Shown: positions 17,881 through 26,473, numbered from the stretch's first letter. The stretch: DNA of 64,000 bases from Sporocytophaga sp. (GCF_017745095.1 NZ_JAGHZZ010000006.1:124001-188000); one strand, 5' to 3'. The notes: a model not told the origin generated them from the letters alone. A program made the numbers and translations.

Positions 17881-18187
17881 ATTATCTATCATGTTTAATA
17901 CTACCAAATTGAATAGTGAAAGTAAACAATTTGTAATTATACATAGATATACTTGGATATTTTATTGAGATTTAAAATTTGAATCAAAGGGTTTAAAAAT
18001 CGAATCAAATTATCCTCACCATGATTACAGTTTGCTAAAACATGAAACTGTAATCTAAAAAAATGATTTAAAGTTAATTTGAAGTCTACTTTCTCAAAGG
18101 GAGTAATAACAAAATCGATTAGATAAAACTACCTCAAGACAATGCGGGAGTCTTAAATTTGAATAAAAATTAAAAAAGGTAGCTTTC
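17881..18187. other. intergenic region upstream of the sortilin/PA14 gene, with an inverted repeat
   Basis: This AT-rich stretch of about 300 bases carries the promoter side of the large minus-strand gene. The one clear structure is a perfect 11-bp inverted repeat, GATTACAGTTT (18023-18033) and AAACTGTAATC (18045-18055), with an 11-base spacer and no T tract. That makes an operator or RNA hairpin more likely than a terminator. I see no open frame of note. Confidence 0.55.
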
Positions 18188-18196
18188 AAAATAAAA

Positions 18197-18217
18197 AACC
18201 GGAGGGTTACTCCGGTT
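18197..18217 (-). terminator. terminator after the DUF151 gene
   Basis: AACCGGAG (18197-18204) pairs with CTCCGGTT (18210-18217) around a 5-base loop. On the minus strand the stem runs straight into a U tract (the A-rich run 18191-18198 on the given strand), four bases after the DUF151 stop. It ends the etfB-etfA-DUF151 unit. Confidence 0.85.
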
Positions 18218-18221
18218 CTTG

Positions 18222-18830
18222 TTAATTTCTTTTATTTAACTCGTCACGAATACGAGCAGCTTTTTCGTAATCTTCTTTCATTAAAGCCTCATCAAGCATA
18301 ACTTTTAGCTGATCAGATGAAGTATCTTTAATTTGATCAGAAAGATTTTTCGGTTCTGCTTTTTTCGTTTCTTCCTTCTTTTCTTTTTCTGGTTTTACAC
18401 CTGATTCTTCTTCACTAAGGTCGCTAAGAACAATTCCAGCTTCAGAAAGAATATTTTCATAAGTATAGATAGGAACTTCGAATCGCAAGCCTATGGCAAT
18501 AGCATCAGAAGGTCTGGCATCTATCTCAATTGATTTAATACCATCGGTACAAACTATTTTAGCAAAGAAAACTCCTTCCTTTAGGTCTGAGATTACGATT
18601 TCATCAACTGTGAAATTAAATCCGAGTGCAAACGATTTAAAGAGATCATGCGTCATTGGTCTGTTGGGCACAATCTTTTCAATTTCTATGGCAATCGCTT
18701 GTGCTTCAAACATACCGATTATAATTGGTAACCGTCTGTTACCACTTTCTTCACCTAATACTAATGCAAAAGAGCCAGATTGAGACTGGCTCGAAGAGAG
18801 ACCTAATATTTCTAACTTGATCTTATCCAC
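18222..18830 (-). CDS. DUF151 bifunctional nuclease family protein with UvrB/UvrC motif
   Basis: A 202-residue cytoplasmic protein. Residues 1-135 are the DUF151 (bifunctional nuclease) fold, with the conserved RRLPIIIGMFEAQAIAIEIE, RPMTHDLFKS and ARPSDAIAIGLR. A charged Glu/Lys linker follows (about 140-160), and the C-terminus (about 165-200) is a UvrB/UvrC interaction motif (LDEALMKEDYEKAARIRDEL). Relatives in plants have been reported to cleave RNA and DNA; the bacterial role is poorly known. It starts six bases after etfA. The same etfB-etfA-DUF151 order is common in Bacteroidota as I remember it, but the functional reason is unclear. Confidence 0.88.
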   Translation of the reverse strand: MDKIKLEILGLSSSQSQSGSFALVLGEESGNRRLPIIIGMFEAQAIAIEIEKIVPNRPMTHDLFKSFALGFNFTVDEIVISDLKEGVFFAKIVCTDGIKSIEIDARPSDAIAIGLRFEVPIYTYENILSEAGIVLSDLSEEESGVKPEKEKKEETKKAEPKNLSDQIKDTSSDQLKVMLDEALMKEDYEKAARIRDELNKRN

Positions 18831-18836
18831 TTTTTT

Positions 18837-19802
18837 TTATTTTAATGCCTTGGCAGCTTCAATTAATTTAGGCACTACCTCGAAAACATCGCCCACAATA
18901 CCATAATCTGCTGCTTTGAAAAACGGCGCTTCAGGATCTTTGTTAACCACGACGATCACTTTTGAGGAATTCACACCTGCAAGATGCTGAATTGCTCCCG
19001 AGATTCCTAATGCAATATACAAATTTGGACTTACCTTTACACCTGTTTGACCAACATGTTCATGGTGAGGTCTCCAGTCAAGATCAGATACTGGCTTGGA
19101 ACAACCTGTTGCCGCTCCCAGAGCTTTTGCAAGGTCTATCACCAGGTTCCAGTTTTCAGGACCTTTCAGGCCTCTTCCTCCGGATACAACTATATCAGCT
19201 TCAGTTAATAAAACATCACCGGTTGCCTTTTGAGTTTCCTTTATCTGTACTTTGAAATCGCTATCAGCTAATTGAGGATCAAAAGCCTCAACTGTAGCAG
19301 AGCCACTACCCTCTATGGCTGAAAATGCATTTTTTGATATTGTAATTACTTTCTTAGGTGATGTTAAATCATAAAAAGCAAAAGCTTTACCGGTATAAAT
19401 CGATTTTTTTACTTTAAATCCGGAAGAAAGATCGGGAAGATCAACAACGTTAGTTACAATTCCTGCTCCAAGCTTAAGTGCTAATCTGGAAGCAATTGCA
19501 TCTACTACAGAAGATCTAGAAAGGATAATAGTATCTGCATTTTCCTTTTTTGCAGCTTCAGCGATTACAGAAGCATATGGCATGGGTAAAGGCTGAGAAA
19601 GCTTATCATTTTTGCAGGATAAAACTTTTGAAGCACCGAATTTACCCAGTGAGTTTATTTGGTCATCGGAATAATTTCCAATAACTAATGCGACTGCCTG
19701 TGTATTGATTTTTTTGGCAAGAGCTGAAGCATATCCTACAGCCTCTAGAGAAGATTTTTTTATCTCTCCACCTGCGCCTTCTACAAAAACTAAAACTGAC
19801 AT
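18837..19802 (-). CDS. etfA: electron transfer flavoprotein subunit alpha
   Basis: FAD-carrying subunit of the ETF heterodimer, which collects electrons from acyl-CoA and other dehydrogenases and passes them toward quinone. It is 321 residues, the usual size. The C-terminal FAD-binding signature is clear: LYIALGISGAIQHLAGVNSS (about 264-283) and VVNKDPEAPFFKAADYGIVGD just after. The preceding VSGGRGLKGPENW (about 208-220) is also typical. The N-terminal part has the adenine-nucleotide-like fold shared with the beta subunit. It lies 42 bases downstream of etfB and six bases before the DUF151 gene. Confidence 0.95.
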   Translation of the reverse strand: MSVLVFVEGAGGEIKKSSLEAVGYASALAKKINTQAVALVIGNYSDDQINSLGKFGASKVLSCKNDKLSQPLPMPYASVIAEAAKKENADTIILSRSSVVDAIASRLALKLGAGIVTNVVDLPDLSSGFKVKKSIYTGKAFAFYDLTSPKKVITISKNAFSAIEGSGSATVEAFDPQLADSDFKVQIKETQKATGDVLLTEADIVVSGGRGLKGPENWNLVIDLAKALGAATGCSKPVSDLDWRPHHEHVGQTGVKVSPNLYIALGISGAIQHLAGVNSSKVIVVVNKDPEAPFFKAADYGIVGDVFEVVPKLIEAAKALK

Positions 19803-19844
19803 ATATAAATTTAGTTAATGATTTAAAAATTAGATTTTATTTAA

Positions 19845-20582
19845 TTAAAGAACTTTTGCTTCGTTTTTCAACAAATCAAAAAGCTTTTCAGGAGTTGATG
19901 CATCAATCATTTTGCAAGCACCTTTGGGAGCGGGCAATTCATAATTCAGCAACTTTATATTATCAGTTACACTAGCAGGTTCAACAACTTTCAAGGGTTT
20001 TGTCCGTGCAGACATAATTCCTCTCATATTTGGAATCTTCCATTCTGCGATAGGCTCCTGGCAGCCAGCAACCAAAGGAAGAGACGCCTCAACAATTTCT
20101 TTTCCTCCTTCAATCTCCCTAGACATTACAGCCTTTCCGCCCTCAACGTCCAGTTTCATAACTGGAGATACTGAAGGGATTCCGAGCAATTCTCCAACTA
20201 AACCATGGACAAGACCACTATTATAATCAATAGATTCTCTTCCCATTAGTATTAAATCGTAATTTTCAGATTTAGCAATAGCCGCTATCTGACTTGCAAC
20301 ATAGAACGCGTCTTTTGGAAATGCATTGACTCTGATTGCATCATCAGCACCTATTGCCAGAGCTTTTCTTATGGTAGGCTCTGTATCGGCTTCCCCTACA
20401 TTCAAAACTGTAACAGTACCTCCGGCAGCTTCTTTCAGCTCTATAGCTCTTGATAGGGCATATTCATCATATGGTCCTATTATAAACTGAATGCCCGAAG
20501 TATTTAATTTTGTATTGTTATCTGTGAATGATATTTTGGAAGTGGTGTCCGGAACGTTACTGATACAAACTAATATCTTCAT
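19845..20582 (-). CDS. etfB: electron transfer flavoprotein subunit beta
   Basis: AMP-binding partner of EtfA. I place the start at ATG 20582 (MKILVCISNVPDTTSKISF), giving 245 residues, because the ETF fold begins there; the frame stays open upstream to 20645 but that extra sequence is not ETF-like. Conserved marks are IIGPYDEYALSRAIEL (about 37-52), GADDAIRV, DLILMGRESIDYNSG (about 115-129) and SREIEGGKEIVE. With EtfA it forms the electron carrier of fatty-acid and amino-acid oxidation. It is divergent from the TPR gene at 20661, with 78 bases between them. Confidence 0.95.
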   Translation of the reverse strand: MKILVCISNVPDTTSKISFTDNNTKLNTSGIQFIIGPYDEYALSRAIELKEAAGGTVTVLNVGEADTEPTIRKALAIGADDAIRVNAFPKDAFYVASQIAAIAKSENYDLILMGRESIDYNSGLVHGLVGELLGIPSVSPVMKLDVEGGKAVMSREIEGGKEIVEASLPLVAGCQEPIAEWKIPNMRGIMSARTKPLKVVEPASVTDNIKLLNYELPAPKGACKMIDASTPEKLFDLLKNEAKVL

Positions 20583-20613
20583 AAAAATATGTTTAATTCG
20601 TTCTAATAAACTA

Positions 20614-20621
20614 TAAATTTG
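20614..20621 (+). promoter_or_regulatory. candidate -7 element for the TPR gene
   Basis: TAAATTTG matches the Bacteroidota -7 consensus TAnnTTTG and sits about 40 bases before the ATG at 20661. The -33 side (GTTTAA near 20591) is only a weak match to TTTG. Confidence 0.4.
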
Positions 20622-20660
20622 CGATGAAGTTACATATTTCACCAATAAAAATAAAAATTA

Positions 20661-20990
20661 ATGAATATTTCAAGGCTTGAATTACTCTTGCAATATTATA
20701 AGGAAGACCCAAACGATCCATTTACCATATATGCATTAGCTACAGAGTATCTCAAAAGTGATGTTCAAAAATCAGTAAATTATTTTTCTATCCTTCTGGA
20801 CAATCATGAGGATTACACAGGGACTTATTATCATGCTGCCAACCTATTCTTTAAATTAGGTCAATTTGAAAAGGCCGAAGAGATTTATAAGAAAGGCTTG
20901 GAAATTACCCTTAAAGCTAAGGATATGAAAGCTAATCAGGAATTGAGATCTGCTTACAATCAGTTTCTGGACGAGATTTCAGAAGACTAA
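20661..20990 (+). CDS. small tetratricopeptide-repeat protein
   Basis: A 109-residue soluble protein built of two or three TPR-like helical hairpins. NDPFTIYALATEYLKSD (about 18-34) and TYYHAANLFFKLGQFEKAEE (about 56-75), followed by IYKKGLEITLK, fit the TPR pattern of small and aromatic positions. No signal peptide is visible. TPR folds mediate protein-protein contacts; the partner is unknown. It is a single-gene unit with a strong terminator immediately after the stop, divergent from etfB. Homologues of this size are, from memory, widespread hypothetical proteins in Bacteroidota. Confidence 0.75.
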   Translation: MNISRLELLLQYYKEDPNDPFTIYALATEYLKSDVQKSVNYFSILLDNHEDYTGTYYHAANLFFKLGQFEKAEEIYKKGLEITLKAKDMKANQELRSAYNQFLDEISED

Positions 20991-21026
20991 AAAAATAGCC
21001 GGCACTCCAAAGGACCGGCTATTTTT
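20991..21026 (+). terminator. terminator after the TPR gene
   Basis: A perfect 12-bp stem (20991-21002 with 21015-21026), GC-rich at the loop end and with A and T tracts at its base, begins right after the stop codon. It lies between the TPR gene and the opposing tRNA gene and can act in both directions. Confidence 0.92.
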
Positions 21027-21035
21027 CTATATTCG

Positions 21036-21109
21036 TCGGGGTGGCGGGATTTGAACCCACGACCCCTTGCACCCCATACAAGTACGCTACCAGGCTGCGC
21101 TACACCCCG
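21036..21109 (-). tRNA. tRNA-Pro, anticodon GGG
   Basis: The minus strand folds as a full 74-nt cloverleaf. The acceptor stem is CGGGGTG with CACCCCG plus discriminator A. The D-stem GCGC pairs with GCGT, the anticodon stem CTTGT pairs with GCAAG around loop ATGGGGT, and the T-arm is GTGGG-TTCAAAT-CCCGC. The anticodon is GGG at positions 34-36, read as proline. CCA is not encoded, so it is added after transcription. The C1-G72 pair is a bacterial proline identity feature. Confidence 0.95.
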
Positions 21110-21255
21110 AATATTTTTTTGCAAAGATAGATAAAAATATCACTGAACAAAAGAGTATCCTGACTACAGAAATATCAGATAGGAACTATTTTTTTTGATT
21201 ACCGGTTTAGTCTAGTATCCAACAATTAATGATTATTCATCAAAAATTAAAAGCT

Positions 21256-21495
21256 ATGAAAAAACTGTTTGTAATGGCAGCAGCTGCAATGATTTCTCTA
21301 TCTTCTGCATCTTCACTTATGGCTGCTGACAATCACATCAGCCTTGCTGGTCCTGGAAAAGAAGTTAAGAAACTGAAAAAAGAGCGTAAAAAACTAAGAC
21401 ACCAGGATGATATGTATAGCGACAAAATAAAACTTGAAAAGAAAAAGAGTAAGCTCGCTAAACAAGAAAAGCAATTCAAGAAAAAATATAAGTAA
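21256..21495 (+). CDS. small secreted lysine-rich protein
   Basis: The start is taken as ATG 21256 because a clear signal peptide follows (MKKLFVMAAAAMISLSSASS, cleavage likely after MAA near residue 24); the open frame upstream is not needed. The mature part of about 55 residues is dominated by Lys (KKLKKERKKLRH, KLEKKKSKLAKQEKQFKKK) and should form a long charged helix or coiled coil. I do not recognise a family. It is a single-gene unit with its own terminator. A periplasmic role binding acidic polymers or the envelope is possible, but that is only a guess from charge. Confidence 0.65.
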   Translation: MKKLFVMAAAAMISLSSASSLMAADNHISLAGPGKEVKKLKKERKKLRHQDDMYSDKIKLEKKKSKLAKQEKQFKKKYK

Positions 21496-21500
21496 TTTTA

Positions 21501-21525
21501 ATGCCTGTTTAATCAGGCATTTTTT
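21501..21525 (+). terminator. terminator after the lysine-rich protein gene
   Basis: ATGCCTG (21501-21507) pairs with CAGGCAT (21514-21520) around a 6-base loop and is followed by a run of T. It begins six bases after the stop codon. Confidence 0.88.
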
Positions 21526-21567
21526 ATTTTTAGCCAGAATTTAATTTTTAAAAATCGATTGTTAGAT

Positions 21568-22002
21568 ATGACATTTACCAGAATTATAATTTCCTCGCTT
21601 TTACTTTGCTCATTTGCCTGTTCAGGTTCAAAAAAGTTAATGTATAACACAGTGGAGTTTGGCAGTGGAGGCGGATTTACTGGTATGGAAAAAACTTATG
21701 GCTTTACTGAGGATGGAGAAATCTACTCGACAGAAGGCTTTCATGAAAGCAAGTCTCAGGAAAAAATCGGAACACTGAATAAAAATGATATTAAGAATAT
21801 TAATAAAGAGCTTAGAAAGGTAAAGGTTGAATCATTAAAATATAATAAACCCGGAAATCTTTTTCATTTTATAGAAATTGAGAAAGATGGAAAAACATAC
21901 AGATTTGTATGGGGAAGCGGTAGCAAAGATGCACCTTCAGAAATAAAGGAACTCTATTCTTATCTAATGCAACAAATCTCTTCTTATACAAAGAAGGAAT
22001 AA
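21568..22002 (+). CDS. putative lipoprotein of unknown function
   Basis: A 144-residue exported protein. The ATG at 21568 is preferred over an upstream TTG (21559) because the signal sequence begins there (MTFTRIIISSLLLCSFACSG), and Cys18 in SFAC-SG forms a lipobox. The mature part has a glycine-rich start (FGSGGGFTGMEKTYGF), then a pattern of short beta strands and a basic helix (DIKNINKELRKVKVES), and ends with a helix (IKELYSYLMQQISSY). I recognise no domain or catalytic motif. It is transcribed alone, convergent with the methyltransferase gene at 22049. Confidence 0.6.
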   Translation: MTFTRIIISSLLLCSFACSGSKKLMYNTVEFGSGGGFTGMEKTYGFTEDGEIYSTEGFHESKSQEKIGTLNKNDIKNINKELRKVKVESLKYNKPGNLFHFIEIEKDGKTYRFVWGSGSKDAPSEIKELYSYLMQQISSYTKKE

Positions 22003-22048
22003 TAATGATTAAAATATCGGAATAAGTATTTTTGTTTAAATGAGAAGA

Positions 22049-22690
22049 TTATTTTTCACAAATGATTAAATAATGCGGATACCATAAAGTTCTAATATAT
22101 TTTGAACTTTGAATTTTTAATCCATTTCTTTCAAGAAGGTTCTGGGCTTCGGCAGCTCCGATCTCATTCCCAATTTCTTTGGAAAGTACCAGATCGTGTA
22201 ACTTATTAAATAAAACCAGAATCTTTTGAGAAGCATCAATATCTTTGAAAATAAGCTTAGCTCCAGGCTTCATAATATCATAAATCCTTCTCACAAATTC
22301 TTTCTGATTTTCCTTTGGTACATGATGAAAAACATCAATTAAAAATATGTAATCATATTCTCTAATTTCTTCAGGTAAGTTTATTCCATCAAACTTGCTT
22401 AGAAAGAATGGTACATTATATGGCTTTAATAGGTCAATTGCATTTTTAACCAATCCTTCAGCAATTTCGATGCCTCCAATTTTTGCAGGAGCGTTATATT
22501 CTGCTACCAAAGTCAAAAACATTCCTGATCCGCATCCAATATCAAAGACTTTCTTTTCTTTCTCAATTAACATTAATAGTTCGTCAAAAGGACAAATGTA
22601 AGGCCTGTAGGCGATCTTCAATGTATCAATAAAATTTGTTTGAGGGAGATTGGCTTTGAGTTTTTGTGAAAGTTCCTTATTTGAGTACAT
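22049..22690 (-). CDS. class I SAM-dependent methyltransferase
   Basis: A 213-residue Rossmann-fold methyltransferase. Motif I is KVFDIGCGSGMFLTLVAE (about 48-65), which binds S-adenosylmethionine. The acidic residue of motif II is in IGGIEIAEG (about 73-81), and motif post-II/IV is YDYIFLIDVFHHVPKENQ (about 110-127). The HHVP feature is common in small-molecule and lipid methyltransferases. The C-terminal part is basic and hydrophobic but has no obvious membrane helix. Its substrate cannot be told from the sequence. It stands alone between a lipoprotein gene (convergent) and the 22795 gene. Confidence 0.85.
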   Translation of the reverse strand: MYSNKELSQKLKANLPQTNFIDTLKIAYRPYICPFDELLMLIEKEKKVFDIGCGSGMFLTLVAEYNAPAKIGGIEIAEGLVKNAIDLLKPYNVPFFLSKFDGINLPEEIREYDYIFLIDVFHHVPKENQKEFVRRIYDIMKPGAKLIFKDIDASQKILVLFNKLHDLVLSKEIGNEIGAAEAQNLLERNGLKIQSSKYIRTLWYPHYLIICEK

Positions 22691-22794
22691 GAAATCAGAA
22701 AATGATAAATTTTATAAAAAGACTAAACAATATATTGGCTAATATAACCAATTAAAAAATAAATTCATACGACTTAAAGTTCAACATCATAATA

Positions 22795-23334
22795 TCAAAT
22801 TCCTATTAATTGATGGATATCAGGAATAGCATATTCCTTTTTATAATTGATCATCATACTTTCACCACCGGATCCTTTAATGCAAAGGTAATTCATGAAG
22901 TTAAAAGCAAACATTTTTCTGCCTTCAGGATCTGATTCAAATAAATTGCAGTCATAAGAGGAAAACGTATTCCAATCCAGATCTGGCAATGGATTAAAAA
23001 AACGAAGTGATTTAAAAAATGACCAAAGGGCAAAAATTAAACGATGCCTTTCTTTCTCATAAGGTATCCTGCACAAGCAAGCTATATCGTCCACCCTTTC
23101 CAGCTCAACTTCTTTGATATCTCCAAATTCGTAAAATTGTTCCCGAATTAAATCGAAGTCAAAATCATTATTTTCTTTTCCATATGCGATGAAATAAATT
23201 TCATCGCCCGGTTTGAAGAGACATTTAATAATTTTAACAAACAGCTCTTTATCTTTTGGAATTTCAAGGTCCAATGGGTGAATGTAATATCCACAAATGA
23301 CGGGGTTTATTTCCTGATGGGATATAAATTTCAT
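22795..23334 (-). CDS. hypothetical protein in the dnaB unit
   Basis: A 179-residue soluble protein I do not recognise. It is rich in aromatic and acidic residues (KENNDFDFDLIREQFYEFGD, about 53-72), contains RRLIF-like and FFNPLPDLDW stretches, and has no signal peptide or repeats. It begins 17 bases after the dnaB stop on the same strand, with no terminator between, so it is probably co-transcribed with dnaB. That placement alone says little about function. Confidence 0.6.
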   Translation of the reverse strand: MKFISHQEINPVICGYYIHPLDLEIPKDKELFVKIIKCLFKPGDEIYFIAYGKENNDFDFDLIREQFYEFGDIKEVELERVDDIACLCRIPYEKERHRLIFALWSFFKSLRFFNPLPDLDWNTFSSYDCNLFESDPEGRKMFAFNFMNYLCIKGSGGESMMINYKKEYAIPDIHQLIGI

Positions 23335-23351
23335 GAACCTTGTTTTATTTA

Positions 23352-24929
23352 TTAAAAAGGAACCGAATCATCGTCATTACCACCTTCCTGACTATTTTGT
23401 TTTCCGAAGTCATTAATTTTACTACTGAAAGTCTTCGCTCCTCCGGTATCAAAATTATTAGGATTGTAGTTATCTTCGATAGGACTGGCACCTCCGCCAC
23501 CTCCACCTCCGAATGAAGATTTTTCAAGATCGGCAAATTTAGTGTATTTCCCAATAAACTTGAGGAAAACGCTATCAAGACTACCATTTCTGTGCTTGGC
23601 GATAATTACCTCACCCATACCTTTTAATGAATTCCCCATCTCATCTTCATCAATCTTGTAGTATTCAGGACGATAAAGAAAGACTACCATATCGGCATCC
23701 TGCTCAATAGCTCCTGATTCCCTTAAATCTGATAGCTGAGGCTTCTTATCTCCCCCTCTGGTTTCCACGGCCCGGCTTAGCTGAGACAGCGCGATAACCG
23801 GCACATTTATTTCCTTTGCCAGGTTCTTTAAGGCTCTTGATATCTGAGAAATTTCCTGCTCTCTGTTTCCCGGTCCACCTTTTCCACCCTCCGCAGTCAT
23901 TAGCTGAAGGTAATCTATGATAACCATTTGAATATCATTCTTTGCTTTCAACCTTCGACATTTTGTACGAAGCTCTCTAATTGAAAGACCTGGAGTATCA
24001 TCTATAAATATAGGAGCAGAATCCAGTTTTCTGATTTTGTGGTGCAACTGTTGCCACTCGTATTCTTCCAGATTGCCTTTTTTGATTTTTTCACTATCAA
24101 GTTCTGCTTCTGCAGAAATCAACCTGTTCACCAATTGAACAGCAGACATCTCAAGAGAAAAAATTGCAACACCTTTTTTAAAATCAACTGCAGCATTTCT
24201 CATCGCTGATACAACGAATGCAGTTTTACCCATACCTGGACGGGCCGCCAGAATTATAAGGTCACTCCTTTGCCAACCTGAAGTAATTCTATCAAGTTCA
24301 GTGAATCCACTTGGTACTCCGGTAAGTGCATTTTCCTGGTTTCTTCTTGAAACAAGTTCATCTAGAGCTTCTCTCAAAATGGCCCTCATTTCAGCATAAT
24401 TTTTTCTGATATTCGCTTCTGAAACCTGATAAAGAGATTGTTCCGTTCTATTTAACAATTCAAAAACATCCGTAGTATCTTCAAAAGCTTCTCTTTGAAT
24501 TTCAGAAGCTATAGAAATAAGCTCTCTTTTGATAGCCTGTTCAGAAATAATACGGGCATGGGTTTCAATATTGGCAGCGGAGCTGACTCTGGTAGTTAGC
24601 TCTGTAACATAGTATGCCCCTCCCGCAAATTCCAGTTCCCCCTTTGTCCTCAGCTTTTGGGTAACTGTTAAAATATCAACCGGCTCAGATTCATCGAAAA
24701 GTTCCAATATACAGGCGTAAATCTTCTGATGTTTTTCATGATAAAAACTTTCCGGCTTTAAAATATCTATTACAATAGTTAAGGCTTCCTTTTCAATCAT
24801 TAATGCGCCTAACACAGCCTGTTCAAGTTCCGATGCTTGTGGTGGCATTTTCCCTAATGACTGAATTAGACCAGTTTGTGCTAACTTACTCTTACCTGAA
24901 GATTTTCTTACCGATTTTTCTGACTCCAT
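23352..24929 (-). CDS. dnaB: replicative DNA helicase DnaB
   Basis: Hexameric 5'-3' helicase of the replication fork, 525 residues. The N-terminal helical domain starts near residue 32 (PPQASELEQAVLGALMIEKE). The RecA-like motor follows: Walker A AARPGMGKTAF (about 230), Walker B QMVIIDYLQLM (about 333), and the arginine/switch region with ALSQLSRAVETRG and LSDLRESGAIEQDADMVVFL. The C-terminus carries a glycine-rich linker (FGGGGGGGAS) and an acidic end DDDSVPF that resembles the SSB tail, unusual enough to note. The gene is divergent from mpl with about 160 bases between them. Confidence 0.96.
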   Translation of the reverse strand: MESEKSVRKSSGKSKLAQTGLIQSLGKMPPQASELEQAVLGALMIEKEALTIVIDILKPESFYHEKHQKIYACILELFDESEPVDILTVTQKLRTKGELEFAGGAYYVTELTTRVSSAANIETHARIISEQAIKRELISIASEIQREAFEDTTDVFELLNRTEQSLYQVSEANIRKNYAEMRAILREALDELVSRRNQENALTGVPSGFTELDRITSGWQRSDLIILAARPGMGKTAFVVSAMRNAAVDFKKGVAIFSLEMSAVQLVNRLISAEAELDSEKIKKGNLEEYEWQQLHHKIRKLDSAPIFIDDTPGLSIRELRTKCRRLKAKNDIQMVIIDYLQLMTAEGGKGGPGNREQEISQISRALKNLAKEINVPVIALSQLSRAVETRGGDKKPQLSDLRESGAIEQDADMVVFLYRPEYYKIDEDEMGNSLKGMGEVIIAKHRNGSLDSVFLKFIGKYTKFADLEKSSFGGGGGGGASPIEDNYNPNNFDTGGAKTFSSKINDFGKQNSQEGGNDDDSVPF

Positions 24930-25041
24930 ATTGTTAACAAAAATATAATAAGTCAGTAAAACTTCAGGGATAGAACTGTTTTATTTTCCATTAAATTATC
25001 CTCATAGTTATTCACAGGAAAAGTCATATTCTATGCAACTG

Positions 25042-25072
25042 TTTGTTGCTCTCTTAATTTATTTTAATTTTG
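25042..25072 (+). promoter_or_regulatory. promoter for mpl
   Basis: TTTG (25042-25045) and TAATTTTG (25065-25072) match the Bacteroidota -33 and -7 consensus with 19 bases between them. The expected start of transcription is about 7 bases on, leaving a leader of about 15 bases before the ATG at 25093. Confidence 0.6.
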
Positions 25073-25092
25073 CAGTCCCAAAATAGGAATTG

Positions 25093-26469
25093 ATGAACCC
25101 CAAAAGGCAAAAAGTCCATTTTATTGCAATCGGAGGCAGTGCAATGCATAATCTCGCACTCGCTTTGCATCAAAAAGGTTTAATAGTAACAGGATCAGAT
25201 GATGAAATTTTTGAACCTTCCAGAGCCAGACTTGAAAAAGCAGGAATTCTTCCTGAAAAAATTGGTTGGTTTCCTGAAAAAATTTCGACAGAATTAGATG
25301 CTGTCATTCTTGGCATGCACGCCAGAAAGGACAACCCCGAATTGATAAAAGCTCAGGAACTTGGATTAAAAATCTATTCCTATCCTGAATATGTCTATCA
25401 GCAATCTATAGACAAACAGAGAATAGTAGTAGCAGGAAGCCATGGCAAAACCACCATTACTTCCATGATTCTTCATGTTCTGAAGCACTTTAACAGAAAA
25501 TTCGACTATCTGGTTGGAGCTGAAATAGAAGGATTTGACCTAATGGTAAAATTAACTGAGGATGCTCCTATTATTATCATTGAAGGTGATGAATATTTGT
25601 CTTCACCAATAGATAAAACACCTAAATTCCTTCATTACCATCATCATATAGGCTTAATGAGTGGAATAGCATGGGATCACATTAATGTATATCCTACATT
25701 TGATGAATACGTAAAACAATTCGATCTTTTTGCAGATTCTTCACCTAAAGGAGCCACCTTAATTTTCTGTGAAAACGATGATCTTGTTTCTGTAATCTGC
25801 AGAAAAGAAAGAGAAGACGTGCAAGGAATAGCATACTCTGCTCATAAGCATGATATTATTAATGGACAGACTTATTTGCTTGATCATAATAAAAAAATTC
25901 CTGTACAGGTTTTCGGGAAGCATAATATGCGCAATCTGAGCGGTGCTAAAACAGTGCTTTCAAAACTTGGAATAACAGACGATATGTTCTATGAAGCTAT
26001 TCAAAGTTTTAAAGGTGCAGCGAATAGATTGGAAGTGCTTGAGAAAACAAATGATACTACTGTATTCAAAGACTTTGCTCACGCCCCCTCAAAGCTAAAG
26101 GCTACAACTGCAGCTGTAAAAAAACAATTTCCTGACAATGAACTGGTAGCTATCCTTGAATTACACACTTTCAGTTCTTTAAATAAGGAATTTCTAGAAC
26201 AATACAAAGATACTTTTAAGTCGGCAGACTTGCCGGTGGTATATTTTAATCCTCAAACACTTGAGCATAAAAAGCTTGATCCGATTTTACCTGAAGACGT
26301 AATAAAAGCTTTTAATAGTGAAAAATTAAAAGTATTTACTGAAAATCAATCATTAAAAGAGTTTATCTTAAACACCAATTGGAAAGGTAAAAACCTCTTA
26401 CTCATGAGCTCAGGAAACTTTGGAGGCTTTGATCTGAAGAAACTTGCCAAAGAGATAGTACAGCAATAA
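25093..26469 (+). CDS. mpl: UDP-N-acetylmuramate: L-Ala-gamma-D-Glu-meso-DAP ligase (Mpl)
   Basis: Peptidoglycan recycling ligase that joins recovered tripeptide to UDP-MurNAc using ATP. ATG 25093 is taken as the start (MNPKRQKVHFIAIGGSAMHN); a TTG just before it is not needed. The N-terminal Rossmann domain shows VHFIAIGGSAMHNLA, the Mur ligase ATP-binding loop is AGSHGKTTITSM (about 117-128), and EGDEYLSSPIDK and HHHIGLMSGIAWDHINVYPT (about 178-210) are typical of Mpl rather than MurC. The C-terminal domain has FKDFAHAPSKLKATTAA. Its 458 residues match the family. It is a single gene with a promoter upstream and a hairpin downstream. Confidence 0.93.
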   Translation: MNPKRQKVHFIAIGGSAMHNLALALHQKGLIVTGSDDEIFEPSRARLEKAGILPEKIGWFPEKISTELDAVILGMHARKDNPELIKAQELGLKIYSYPEYVYQQSIDKQRIVVAGSHGKTTITSMILHVLKHFNRKFDYLVGAEIEGFDLMVKLTEDAPIIIIEGDEYLSSPIDKTPKFLHYHHHIGLMSGIAWDHINVYPTFDEYVKQFDLFADSSPKGATLIFCENDDLVSVICRKEREDVQGIAYSAHKHDIINGQTYLLDHNKKIPVQVFGKHNMRNLSGAKTVLSKLGITDDMFYEAIQSFKGAANRLEVLEKTNDTTVFKDFAHAPSKLKATTAAVKKQFPDNELVAILELHTFSSLNKEFLEQYKDTFKSADLPVVYFNPQTLEHKKLDPILPEDVIKAFNSEKLKVFTENQSLKEFILNTNWKGKNLLLMSSGNFGGFDLKKLAKEIVQQ

Positions 26470-26473
26470 TTTT

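Noticed and set aside
20583-20645. N-terminal extension of EtfB
   Set aside because: The ETF fold starts at the ATG at 20582; the extension has no homology and would shorten the divergent promoter region.
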